This document shows, in pieces, positions 1-10,352 of a DNA stretch of 31,926 nucleotides (position 1 is its first letter; each line of letters begins with the position of its first letter). The notes beneath the pieces are model-generated. The model was given only the letters and a program-made list of their open reading frames with translations. It ran no database searches and was not told the origin of the DNA. The translations under genes were made by a program, and so were the position numbers. Origin of the DNA: JBBQWS01 sp038210415 (GTDB lineage Bacteria > Actinomycetota > Actinomycetes > Prado026); contig JBBQWS010000040.1 of the NCBI GenBank assembly GCA_038210415.1, positions 1-31,926 on the forward strand. Reading direction: 5' to 3'.

Positions 1-2
1 CC

Positions 3-248
3 GCTGACATCGTCCTTCCGCTGCCCAGCAACCGTGGCCCGCTTCCCGAGCCGGAGCGAAACGTCCGCCTCCTCCTCAGCGTCGAGCAAGCAGCCCAACG
101 CCTCCAGATCGGACGCTCCACCGTCTACACCCTCGTCGCCCGGAATCAACTCGAGTCAGTGAAGATCGGAAAGCTGCGCCGTATCCCGGCGGCTGCACTC
201 GACGACTACGTGGACGCTCTCAGGCACATGAACACGATGGGGGCGTGA
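3..248 (+). CDS. Excisionase / helix-turn-helix DNA-binding protein (5' end outside window)
   Basis: The reading frame is open from the left edge of the window to a TGA at 246-248 (81 codons seen), with no in-frame ATG, GTG or TTG near the edge, so the start lies upstream. Visible residues include LLSVEQAAQRLQIGRSTVY followed by a short wing-like ESVKIGKLRRIPAAALDDY. This is the MerR-like HTH_17/excisionase pattern (recognition helix, then a basic 'GKLRRIP' wing and a 'ALDDYV' helix). It ends 4 nt before the GTG of the integrase, which is the usual xis-int arrangement in actinomycete integrative elements. Its likely role is directionality control in excision, possibly also autoregulation. It could instead be a different small HTH regulator of the element. 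Confidence 0.8.
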   Translation, partial: ADIVLPLPSNRGPLPEPERNVRLLLSVEQAAQRLQIGRSTVYTLVARNQLESVKIGKLRRIPAAALDDYVDALRHMNTMGA

Positions 249-252
249 GCAG

Positions 253-1473
253 GTGTCCGGCGGCCGGCGTAGGTCCAGGGCCTCGGGCGAAGGCAGTCTG
301 CTGTTCGACGAGTCGGACGGCCGCTGGCACGGCTGGGTCGACATGGGTATTGGGGTAGGTGGCAAACGCGACCGACGTCACGTCGCCGCCCCCAACCAGG
401 GCGACGTCGTTAAGAGAATGCGCGCTCTCGCCACCAAGCGAGACGCGGGGGTAGTGCCCTCGGCTGACAAGAGCCCGACTCTGGCCGTCTGGTTGGCCTA
501 CTACCTCGACAACATCGCCGCGCGCCGCGTTCGCCCTTCGACCCTGGCCTCATATCGCTGGATCGTGAACAAGCGCGTCGTGCCGCTCCTTGGCCATCAC
601 CGACTCGATCGGCTGCAGCCCGAACACATCGAGGCCCTGCACACAGCCCTTCTGGAGGACGGACTTTCGCCGTCGTCCGTCCTCCACGTTCACCGGGTGC
701 TGTCCCGCGCGCTGAAGATCGCCTGGCAGCGCGGGCGAGTCGCCCGCAACGTCTGCCAGTTCGTCGATGCGCCGTCGGTGACGAGGGTCGAAATCGAGCC
801 GCTGACGCAGGCCGAGGCGCGGGCGATCCTCGAAACTTCTAAGGGGCACCGCAATGCCGCACGCTGGTCGGTGGCCCTGGCCCTTGGTCTTCGCCAAGGT
901 GAAGCACTCGGCCTGGGTTGGAGCGACGTCGACCTCGGGCAGGCATCAATCCGGGTCCGCCGAGCCCTCCAGCGGCAGGTCGCGCAACACGGCTGCGGCG
1001 GTACCTGCGGGCGGAAGCGCGCAGGGGACTGCCCTACGCGCGTCGGCGGCGGTCTTGTCCTCGTGCAACCCAAGTCAGCGGCTGGTCGACGTTCGGTGGC
1101 ACTCCCTCCCCAACTGGTCGATGCCCTGGCGATCAGGCGGGCGGAGCAGGACGCCGAGCGCACTCTGGCGGCAACGGACTGGGTGGAGACAGGCCTCGTC
1201 TTCACCCACGAGAACGGGACAGCGATCGACCCCAAGCTGGACTACCTCGCTTGGAAGGCGCTCCTCACTGAGGCCGGCGTGAGGGATGCGCGGCTCCACG
1301 ACGCCCGGCACACCGCCGCGACAGTGATGCTCACCATGGGAGTGCCAGCGCGGGTCGTCATGCAGATTTTGGGTCACAGCCAGATCAGCCTGACGCTCGG
1401 CACCTACAGCCATGTCGCACCCGAGCTGTCCGCCGAAGCCGCCGCTCGAGTCGGCCGTGCACTGTGGGAGTAG
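253..1473 (+). CDS. int: Site-specific tyrosine recombinase (integrase)
   Basis: This 406-residue protein has the three-part layout of phage/AICE integrases. Residues about 10-65 form an arm-binding domain (GEGSLLFDESDGRWHGWV). Residues about 75-170 form a SAM-like core-binding domain. The catalytic domain follows, with R214 (GLRQGEAL), K274 (QPKSAAGRRSV), H349-x-x-R352 (LHDARHTAA), H375 (LGHSQ) and nucleophile Y385 (GTYSHV). All expected catalytic residues are present, so it should be active. Between R and K sits a Cys-rich insert (H246, C248, C252, C260) that could bind zinc. The GTG at 253 is chosen because an ATG at 343 would delete the arm-binding domain. The gene points at, and ends 109 bp before, the tRNA-Thr gene, as expected for an element integrated into that tRNA. 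The element extends leftward out of the window. Confidence 0.95.
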   Translation: MSGGRRRSRASGEGSLLFDESDGRWHGWVDMGIGVGGKRDRRHVAAPNQGDVVKRMRALATKRDAGVVPSADKSPTLAVWLAYYLDNIAARRVRPSTLASYRWIVNKRVVPLLGHHRLDRLQPEHIEALHTALLEDGLSPSSVLHVHRVLSRALKIAWQRGRVARNVCQFVDAPSVTRVEIEPLTQAEARAILETSKGHRNAARWSVALALGLRQGEALGLGWSDVDLGQASIRVRRALQRQVAQHGCGGTCGRKRAGDCPTRVGGGLVLVQPKSAAGRRSVALPPQLVDALAIRRAEQDAERTLAATDWVETGLVFTHENGTAIDPKLDYLAWKALLTEAGVRDARLHDARHTAATVMLTMGVPARVVMQILGHSQISLTLGTYSHVAPELSAEAAARVGRALWE

Positions 1474-1503
1474 TCGGTGGACGCTGAGGGACGCCAACCT
1501 CAA

Positions 1504-1524
1504 TGGCACACATTGTGGCACACA
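1504..1524. repeat. Two direct TGGCACACA repeats, possible integrase arm-type sites
   Basis: The 9-bp word TGGCACACA occurs at 1504-1512 and again at 1516-1524, a 12-bp period, in the 109-bp gap between the integrase stop and the tRNA gene. Short direct repeats beside attL/attR are typical arm-type binding sites of tyrosine recombinases. The repeat is seen directly; the role is inferred. Confidence 0.5.
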
Positions 1525-1582
1525 GATCAACTTCGGAAGGATCTTGAAACCCACGTTTCCGCAGGTCAACCGCATGATCACG

Positions 1583-1658
1583 TGGAGCCGCCTCAGGGAA
1601 TTGAACCCTGGACCTACGCATTACGAGTGCGTCGCTCTGCCGACTGAGCTAAGGCGGC
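1583..1658 (-). tRNA. tRNA-Thr (anticodon CGU)
   Basis: Read on the minus strand from 1658, the sequence folds as a complete cloverleaf. The acceptor GCCGCCU (1658-1652) pairs with AGGCGGC (1593-1587). The D arm is GCUC/GAGC. The anticodon arm is ACGCA-CUCGUAA-UGCGU, giving anticodon CGU, which reads ACG (Thr). The T arm is CAGGG-UUCAAUU-CCCUG. The discriminator U is at 1586 and the 3' CCA is encoded at 1585-1583. The 3' end faces the integrase gene, so the tRNA 3' half is the probable attachment core that the element reconstitutes on integration. The matching att copy must lie to the left of the window. Confidence 0.96.
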
Positions 1659-1691
1659 GCGCTCCCAGGCGGGACCCGGGGGCGGCACCGA

Positions 1692-1697
1692 AGTCTA
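1692..1697 (-). promoter_or_regulatory. Possible -10 box for tRNA-Thr
   Basis: On the minus strand TAGACT fits the actinobacterial TANNNT -10 pattern and lies about 34 nt before the first base of the tRNA. No convincing -35 is seen 16-18 nt upstream. Confidence 0.3.
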
Positions 1698-1723
1698 CAC
1701 GGACGGGGTCGGCCGCCCGCGCC

Positions 1724-3274
1724 TCACCGGCACACCGTGCCGACCGCCGGCAGCGCCCCGGACGTGAGGTATCCGTCGACGGCGTCGTCGATGCAGGTGG
1801 ACCCAGCGGTGTAGGCCGTGTGCCCGTCGCCGACGCGGGTGAGCAGCCGCCCCGACGAGAGCTGGCCCGCCAGGTTGACCGCCCACTGGTAGGGCGTCGC
1901 TGGGTCTCGCGTGGTGCCGACGACGAGGATCGGTGCCGCCCCCGGAGCCGCGATCTTGCGCGGCGGCGCCTTCCCCGACGCCGGCCACACCGAGCAGGGC
2001 ACGTCGCTCCAGGCGAAGAAGGCTCCGAAGATCGGCGAGGTCTTGGCGAAGTCCGTTGCCGTTGCGCGGAACTGGTCGAGGGTCTCGAGATCGGGGCGGT
2101 CGAGGCAGTTCACGGCGTACGTCACCGTGTTGCGGTTCGAGCCGTACGTGCCGTCGGGGCGCCGATCGGCGTAGCTGTCAGCGATCTGCAGCAGCACCGT
2201 GCCGTCGCCGGCAGCGCCCCCCGAGTCGCCGAGCGCCTGCGTCAGCGCGGTGCGAAGGACCTGCCAATTGGCCCTGCTGTACAAGGGAAACAGGAGACCG
2301 AGCTGGACGAGTGCCTGCGTCACGGGCCGACCGCTCGCGCTCCGGAGCGGGGTGACGTCGGCCGAGGCGAGCAGGTCAACGATCTGCACACGCGCCGCGG
2401 CCACGGTGGGACCGATCGGGCAGTCGGCCCGTTTCACACAGTCGGCCAGGAAGGCGTCCAACGCCGTCTCGAAACCCCCGAGCTGCCCCTGCGACAGCTG
2501 CTTTCCGGTCAGACTCGGGTCGACGGCGCCGTCGAGGACGAAGCGGCCTACCTTCGCCGGGAACTCCTCTGCGTACGTCGCTCCGAGGTACGTGCCGTAC
2601 GACGCCCCGAAGTAGTTCAGCTTGACGTCGCCCACGACTGCGCGGATCACGTCCATGTCGCGAGCCGCGTCAGGGGTGCCCAGATGCGGGAGCAACGTGG
2701 GCGCGTTCGCCTCGCACCCGTCCGCGAGCTGCCTGCTGAGGGCGAGGAGCGACTGCTCCTCCGCAGGCGAGTCGGGTGAGCCGTCCGCCGCGATGAACGT
2801 GTCGGTCTGCGCGTTGGTCAGGCACTCGACCGGCGTGCTGGAGGCCACCCCCCGCGGGTCGAACCCGACGATGTCGTAGACCGCGCGGAGCCGCGCCGTG
2901 AAGGCTCGGTCGGCGGCGCGCGCATACCCGATGCCGCTGACGCCGGGACCGCCCGGGTTGACGACCAGCGAACCCACTCGTCGGCCCGGGTCCGCAGCCG
3001 GCAGCCGGGTCAAGGCGAGCCGGATCGTGTCGCCGGCCGGCTGCGCGTAGTCGACCGGTACGTCGATGGTGGCGCAGAAGAACCCACCGCCGCAGTCGTT
3101 CCAGTCCGGCCGCTGGGTGTAGAAGCGGGCGAGCCCAGCGGAGGGGGCGTCGGTGGCGCCCGGTTGCGGGGCGGGCGGGCTGGCCGACGGGCCGGAGCAG
3201 CCCGCGACGACGAGAGCCGCCGCGACCAGCACCGCGGCGACACGAACAACGGGAACATGGGGGCGATGGTGCAC
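1724..3274 (-). CDS. Secreted lipoprotein alpha/beta-hydrolase (TAP-like S33 tripeptidyl aminopeptidase family)
   Basis: This 516-residue protein begins with a basic stretch, a hydrophobic core and the lipobox LVVAGC (C26), so it should be a membrane-anchored lipoprotein. It has the alpha/beta-hydrolase features of the SlpD/SlpE/TAP family. These are the oxyanion-region NPGGPG (106-111), DPRG (139-142), the nucleophile elbow GASYG (S225), the acid in TTRDPATPY (D457) and the histidine in GDGHTAY (H485), with the TAP-like C-terminal domain after about residue 410. It probably releases short peptides from protein N-termini outside the cell; the substrate is unknown. The GTG at 3274 is preceded by a weak GAGAG and lies 10 nt after the stop of the PSP1 gene, so it is likely the last gene of the tmk-holB transcript. 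Confidence 0.9.
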   Translation of the reverse strand: MHHRPHVPVVRVAAVLVAAALVVAGCSGPSASPPAPQPGATDAPSAGLARFYTQRPDWNDCGGGFFCATIDVPVDYAQPAGDTIRLALTRLPAADPGRRVGSLVVNPGGPGVSGIGYARAADRAFTARLRAVYDIVGFDPRGVASSTPVECLTNAQTDTFIAADGSPDSPAEEQSLLALSRQLADGCEANAPTLLPHLGTPDAARDMDVIRAVVGDVKLNYFGASYGTYLGATYAEEFPAKVGRFVLDGAVDPSLTGKQLSQGQLGGFETALDAFLADCVKRADCPIGPTVAAARVQIVDLLASADVTPLRSASGRPVTQALVQLGLLFPLYSRANWQVLRTALTQALGDSGGAAGDGTVLLQIADSYADRRPDGTYGSNRNTVTYAVNCLDRPDLETLDQFRATATDFAKTSPIFGAFFAWSDVPCSVWPASGKAPPRKIAAPGAAPILVVGTTRDPATPYQWAVNLAGQLSSGRLLTRVGDGHTAYTAGSTCIDDAVDGYLTSGALPAVGTVCR

Positions 3275-3284
3275 GCAGCAGCTC

Positions 3285-4118
3285 TCAGACCTCGGGCGGA
3301 AGAACCGTCAGCGTCTCACGCGACGACTCGTAGGCCTGGCGCGAGGCACACGCGCTCGCCCGGGAGCACACCTTGCGCTGACCGTCGGCGCCCCGGACGT
3401 ACACGGCGTCGCGGGGCACGTTGTGGCCGACGACGGTGACGGGGCCTTCGTCGGTCTCGAACCGGTCGCCGACCTCGGGCGCGGTGGCCTTGAAGTCCTG
3501 GTAGAGCGGGTGCTCGTACTTCAGGCAGCACATCAGCCGGCCGCAGGCGCCCGAGATCCGCAGCGGGTTCAGCGGAAGGTCCTGGTCCTTGGCCATCCGC
3601 GTGGTCACGGGTTCGAAATCCTTGAGGAACGTGGAGCAGCAGGTGTCACGACCGCACGGACCGATGCCGCCCTGCACGCGGGCCTCGTCGCGGGCGTTCA
3701 GCTGGCGCAGCTCGATCCGGCACTCCAGCGTCCGGGCCAGGTCACGCACGAGCTGACGGAAGTCGACCCGATGCGGCGCGCCGAAGTACAGCGTCGCGAC
3801 CTCGTCGTGGTCGTCCCAGTCGGCGGCCACGATCTTCATCGGCAGGGCGTTCTCACGGACGAGGCGCCGACCCGCCATCAGGATCCGGCCGCGGCGGGCC
3901 CGGTTGCTCTCGTTACGTTCGAGGTCAGCCTCGGAGGCCGGTCCGGCGCACACACTCAGCCCGCCGATGTCCTCGCTGACGTACGACGGCGCCCAGACGC
4001 AGGTGGCCACCTCGGTGCCGCGCGACGTGGGGTACAGCACGTGGTCGCCGACGGCCGGCCGGTGCTCGCCCGGGTCGAGGTAGTACAGCCGTCCGTACAG
4101 CTCGAAGGCGACCGCCAT
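3285..4118 (-). CDS. ricT: PSP1-domain protein, RicT/YaaT-like
   Basis: The protein shows the PSP1/RicT signature throughout. It has YFGAPHRVDFRQLVRDLA (about 111-128 from this start), the RIELRQ strand, a GGIGPCGRDTCC motif and SGACGRLMCCLKYE. Six cysteines in CGRDTCC and CGRLMCC correspond to the conserved Cys set linked to iron-sulfur binding in Bacillus RicT. In Bacillus the protein acts with RicA and RicF in RNA-processing control; neither partner is seen here, so the actinobacterial role is open. Three in-frame starts exist: GTG 4130, ATG 4124 and ATG 4118. I prefer 4118 because GGTGGGA lies 6 nt before it. The gene follows holB directly, the same order as holB-yaaT in Firmicutes. Confidence 0.88.
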   Translation of the reverse strand: MAVAFELYGRLYYLDPGEHRPAVGDHVLYPTSRGTEVATCVWAPSYVSEDIGGLSVCAGPASEADLERNESNRARRGRILMAGRRLVRENALPMKIVAADWDDHDEVATLYFGAPHRVDFRQLVRDLARTLECRIELRQLNARDEARVQGGIGPCGRDTCCSTFLKDFEPVTTRMAKDQDLPLNPLRISGACGRLMCCLKYEHPLYQDFKATAPEVGDRFETDEGPVTVVGHNVPRDAVYVRGADGQRKVCSRASACASRQAYESSRETLTVLPPEV

Positions 4119-4139
4119 GACCATTCCCACCAGGCCAGG

Positions 4140-5330
4140 CTAACGCTCGCGCATCGACAGGGTCATGGCCTCGACAGCCAGCAGCGGCGCGACGTTGCCC
4201 GCCAGCGACTCGCGGCAGGCCAGGATCGCCTCGATCTGCTGCAGCGTGCGCTCGGGCGAACCCTGCCGGGCAAGCCGCCGGATGTCGGCGTCGAAGTCGA
4301 TGTTGGCCAGATCGACGGGCGCACCGAGCTGAACGGTCAGCACGTCGCGGTAGTAGCTCACGAGGTCGAGCAGGGCGAGGTCGAGCACGTCGCGCTGGGT
4401 GCGGGTCGACCGCCGCTTGTGCTGCTTCTCCAGGTCCTTGAGCTGGGAGCGACCGGTGGCGTCCAGACCCTTGCTGGAACCCTGCCCGAGCGCCAAGGCG
4501 AGCTCAGCGGACTCGGCGGCGTCGCGTCCGCTGGTCGCCGCACCGGCTTCGTCCGATGCGGCCTCGACCAGGTTGGCAGCGGCGTCCAGGCAGGCCCCGA
4601 CCCCGGCCAGCTGGGTCGGGATCGCCAGCACCTCGGCCCGGCGCAGCCGGCTCGCCTCGTCGCGGGCCAGCCGGCGGGCCCGGCCGACGTGCGACTGAGC
4701 CGCCCGCGCGGCGAACGCCGCAAGTGCGGGGTCGATGCCGTCGCGGCGGATCAGCACCTCGGCCACGGCATCGGCCGGCGGCGTCACCAGACCCACGTTC
4801 CGGCAGCGGGAGCGGATCGTCGGCAGGACGTCCTCGAGCGAAGGCGCACACAGGATCCAGACCGTGCGGGGGCTGGGCTCCTCGATGGCCTTGAGCAACG
4901 CGTTGGCCGCGCGCCACGCCTGGTCGGGGCCCTCGAGCCGGTCGACGTCCTCGATCACGACCACCTGCCACCGCCCGCCGGACGGCGAGAGCGCCGCCGC
5001 GCGCACCAGCCCGCGGATGTCGTCGACGAGGTAGTTGAGCCCGGCCGGGCGTACGACAGTGACATCGGGGTTCGTGCCCTCGAGGACGGTGTGGCAGGCG
5101 TGGCAGTGCCCGCAGCCCGGCAGGCCGTCCAGCTCGGTGCACTGCAGGGCCGCAGCGAAGGCGAGCGCAGCCGTGCTGCGACCGGAACCCGGTGGACCGG
5201 TGAACACCCACGCGTGGGTCATGCCCACGCCCGGCCCGGAGCCGTCGACGACCTCGCGGGCCGCCTCGGCGCTCGCGCTCAGTCGCTCGATCACCCGACC
5301 CTGCCCGACCAGGTCGGCCCAGACGCTCAC
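4140..5330 (-). CDS. holB: DNA polymerase III subunit delta' (clamp loader)
   Basis: This 396-residue AAA+ clamp-loader subunit has a P-loop GPPGSGRS (45-52) where the usual Lys is Arg, fitting a delta' subunit that does not hydrolyse ATP. A Cys4 zinc module follows (C64, C73, C76, C79; CTELDGLPGCGHCHAC). There is a Walker-B-like VVVIEDVDRL, and the SRC motif at 174-176 that contacts the neighbouring subunit. The C-terminal half after about residue 270 is the collar region. The open frame extends further upstream to 5591, but the GTG at 5330 has GGAGGT 6 nt before it and overlaps the tmk stop as GTGA, so that start is chosen. It works with the tau/gamma and delta subunits to load the beta clamp and is expected to be essential. 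Confidence 0.95.
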   Translation of the reverse strand: MSVWADLVGQGRVIERLSASAEAAREVVDGSGPGVGMTHAWVFTGPPGSGRSTAALAFAAALQCTELDGLPGCGHCHACHTVLEGTNPDVTVVRPAGLNYLVDDIRGLVRAAALSPSGGRWQVVVIEDVDRLEGPDQAWRAANALLKAIEEPSPRTVWILCAPSLEDVLPTIRSRCRNVGLVTPPADAVAEVLIRRDGIDPALAAFAARAAQSHVGRARRLARDEASRLRRAEVLAIPTQLAGVGACLDAAANLVEAASDEAGAATSGRDAAESAELALALGQGSSKGLDATGRSQLKDLEKQHKRRSTRTQRDVLDLALLDLVSYYRDVLTVQLGAPVDLANIDFDADIRRLARQGSPERTLQQIEAILACRESLAGNVAPLLAVEAMTLSMRER

Positions 5331-5971
5331 GCTGCACCTCCGCCCAGCAGCCCGACGACGCGCTCGGTCACCGTGGCGGCGATGACGTCCACGGACAGCG
5401 ACGCATCGAGCACGAGGTAGCGCTCGGGAGCCCGGGCAGCGAGCGCGAGGAAGCCGCGCCGCACGGCCTGATGGAACTCCAGCGGCTCGGCCTCGACCCG
5501 GTCGGGCACCGCACCGGCGCGCACCAGGCCGACCTCGGGATCGACGTCGAGCAGGACGGTGAGGTCGGGCAGCAGCCCGCCGGTCGCCCACGTGTTGACC
5601 AGCTCCACCGTGTCGGCCTCGAGCGGGCGACCGGCCCCTTGGTAGGCCAACGACGAGTCGATGTAGCGGTCACAGAGGACGACCACTCCCTGGGCCAGAG
5701 CGGGCTCGATGACCTCGGCGACGTGCTCGGCGCGGTTCGCGGCGTAGAGCAAGGCCTCGGCCCGGGGCGACAGCCCCGTGTAGACGGGGTCGAGCAGCAG
5801 CGAGCGGATGGCCGGACCGATGCGTGTCGCGCCGGGCTCACGGGTGGCGAGCACCTCGCGGCCGCACCCCTCGACCACGGCGACGAGCCGCTGCACCTGA
5901 GTCGACTTGCCGCTGCCCTCACCGCCCTCGAAGGCGACGAACAGCCCTCGCGGCTGGGTGGTTTCCGGCAT
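5327..5971 (-). CDS. tmk: Thymidylate kinase (dTMP kinase)
   Basis: This 214-residue kinase phosphorylates dTMP to dTDP for DNA synthesis. It has the P-loop EGGEGSGKST (15-24), REPG (45-48) for the base/phosphate pocket, and the DRY motif at 101-103 (CDRYIDSSLAYQG), followed by a lid region rich in acidic and basic residues (VPDRVEAEPLEF). Length is normal for a bacterial Tmk. Its stop overlaps the holB start by 4 bp (GTGA), which indicates translational coupling. The ATG at 5971 lies 35 bp after the topA stop with only a weak GGTGCGAG in front, so it is probably transcribed from the topA side. Confidence 0.96.
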   Translation of the reverse strand: MPETTQPRGLFVAFEGGEGSGKSTQVQRLVAVVEGCGREVLATREPGATRIGPAIRSLLLDPVYTGLSPRAEALLYAANRAEHVAEVIEPALAQGVVVLCDRYIDSSLAYQGAGRPLEADTVELVNTWATGGLLPDLTVLLDVDPEVGLVRAGAVPDRVEAEPLEFHQAVRRGFLALAARAPERYLVLDASLSVDVIAATVTERVVGLLGGGAA

Positions 5972-6006
5972 GCTCGCACCCTATCCGGGCTCGGCCACAG
6001 CCAGGT

Positions 6007-8754
<2,748 letters not shown>

Positions 8755-8802
8755 TCTCAGTGATCAGTTCGGGTACGCAGCGGGACGAACGCCCCGCCGG
8801 AG

Positions 8803-8831
8803 TGTGACGGTATACGCCCCGCCTGTGTCAA
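8803..8831 (-). promoter_or_regulatory. Possible topA promoter
   Basis: In the 95-bp gap between topA and the methyltransferase, the minus strand has a perfect -35 TTGACA at 8831-8826. At 17-nt spacing the -10 would be GTCACA (8808-8803), a poor match, so only the -35 is persuasive. Confidence 0.35.
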
Positions 8832-8849
8832 ACGGAACGCACCCCGCCG

Positions 8850-10334
8850 TCAGGGCTCGATGTCGAGGAAGCCCTCCTCGACGAGAGCGCGGACGGCTTC
8901 GAGCGCGCCGTCGGCGAAACCGGCCGGGTCGAGCCCCAGGTCTTGGGCTACCTCGAGGAGCACGGCCATGAGCGGCCGCGGGGTGATGCACCCGCTCACC
9001 ACGGCGAGCCCGACCTCGTCGAGGCCACCGCTGCGGTGCAGACCGCCGGTCTGGCGCAGCCGCTGGGCGACCCGGCCGAACCCGCCGTCGCCCGGCGCCG
9101 ACTCCTGGTCCAGCCGCACCCGCGGGTCGACCATCACCAGGGCCGCGAGCAGGCCGGTGTCGTCGAGGTCACGCAACCGGTCCCGACGGGCGAACCAAGC
9201 CGACACCTCGTCGCCCAGTGGCTGCTGCACCGGCTGCCTGATCTCCTCGATCCGGGTGTAGGGGTGGGCGGAGCCGGACTTGTGCAAGGTGATCCAGCCG
9301 AACCCGACGCCCTCGATGCGGTCGGCAGCGAACGACTCGAGCCACTGTGCGTACAGGTCCGGGTAGACGGGAGTGGCGTGGTCGCCGGAGTCGCGCAGCC
9401 AGAGCTCGGCGTACTCCATCGGGTCCTGCACCTCGCGCTGGACCACCCAGGCGTCGCAGCCGGTCGGCACGACCCACTCGGCCAGCCGTTCGCGCCAGTC
9501 GGCGCCTTCGACGTGCAGCCAGTTCGCCAGCAGCTGGCACCACCCGCCGTCAGCGAGGTACGTCGGCGCCTCGGTCACCAGGCGGCGGCAGATCTCGTCG
9601 CCCGGGAGGCCGGAGTCGCGGTAGGTAAACCGGGCACCAGGGGACACGACGAACGGCGGGTTCGACACGACGAGGTCGAACCGCTCGCCCTCGACCGGCC
9701 CGAACAGGTCGCCCTCGCGCAGCTCGAACGCCACCCCGGAGAGCTCGGCGGTCAGCCGGGCCAGCTGGAGGGCCCGGGGATTCCGGTCGGTGGCGACGAC
9801 GCTGGTCGCGTGCCGGGTCAGGTGTAGCGCCTGGACGCCGCAGCCGGTCCCGAGGTCGAGCGCCCGCCCGACCGGCGGCCGAACCGTCAGCTGGGCCAAC
9901 GTCGTCGACGCCCCACCGACCCCCAGCACGTGCTGTGGCCGCACGGCCCCGGTGACCCCACCGATACCCGTGCCCAGGTCGGAGACGACGAAGAAGTCGG
10001 CGGCGTCCGCGGCGTAAGGCCGCACGTCGACGACGGCGAGCACCTGGTCGCCCTCGAGCCGCAGCAGGCCGGCCGCCAGCAGGTCGTCGTATCCGGGCAC
10101 GAGCCGGGCCGCCTGCGCTGCCGGGACCGGCGCCTGCAGCACGAACAGGCGGGTCAGTGCGCCGACCGGGCCGGCGTCCTCGGTGACCCTCAAGGCAGGC
10201 ACCGTCTCGCCCCGGGCGAGCGCGGCGTAGGCGGCAGGACCGAGAAGGTCGAGGATCCCGTCGGCGGTGTACGCGGCGGCGCGCAGCCGGTCGCCCACCC
10301 CGGCGGCGTCCCGCAGCCCGGACGCCCCGTTCAT
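8850..10334 (-). CDS. Class I SAM-dependent methyltransferase with NPPF motif
   Basis: This 494-residue protein has an N-terminal region (about 1-150) of unknown function. A Rossmann methyltransferase domain follows, with motif I DLGTGCG (160-166), an acidic loop ATDRNPRALQLA (181-192) and NPPF (225-228). The NPP[FY] motif is typical of enzymes that methylate amide or ring nitrogens, as in PrmC/HemK or RsmC/RlmG-type rRNA guanine methyltransferases. The RALDLGTGCGVQALHL wording resembles the RlmG/RsmC group. The target cannot be told from sequence; rRNA or a protein glutamine are both possible. The C-terminal 140 residues form a separate region. It starts at ATG 10334, 18 bp after the hppA stop, with only a weak CTGGACA ahead, so it is probably transcribed with hppA. 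Confidence 0.85.
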   Translation of the reverse strand: MNGASGLRDAAGVGDRLRAAAYTADGILDLLGPAAYAALARGETVPALRVTEDAGPVGALTRLFVLQAPVPAAQAARLVPGYDDLLAAGLLRLEGDQVLAVVDVRPYAADAADFFVVSDLGTGIGGVTGAVRPQHVLGVGGASTTLAQLTVRPPVGRALDLGTGCGVQALHLTRHATSVVATDRNPRALQLARLTAELSGVAFELREGDLFGPVEGERFDLVVSNPPFVVSPGARFTYRDSGLPGDEICRRLVTEAPTYLADGGWCQLLANWLHVEGADWRERLAEWVVPTGCDAWVVQREVQDPMEYAELWLRDSGDHATPVYPDLYAQWLESFAADRIEGVGFGWITLHKSGSAHPYTRIEEIRQPVQQPLGDEVSAWFARRDRLRDLDDTGLLAALVMVDPRVRLDQESAPGDGGFGRVAQRLRQTGGLHRSGGLDEVGLAVVSGCITPRPLMAVLLEVAQDLGLDPAGFADGALEAVRALVEEGFLDIEP

Positions 10335-10352
10335 CCGATGTCCAGAGTCCGA

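Noticed and set aside
1412..2779. 455-codon plus-strand frame across the tRNA and the lipoprotein gene
   Set aside because: It runs antisense through a tRNA and a well-supported lipoprotein gene.
3153..5420. 755-codon plus-strand frame opposite ricT and holB
   Set aside because: Antisense shadow of two well-recognised genes with conserved motifs.
5331..5591. Upstream extension of holB to 5591
   Set aside because: It lies inside tmk and is Arg/Pro-rich; GTG 5330 has GGAGGT at the right spacing.
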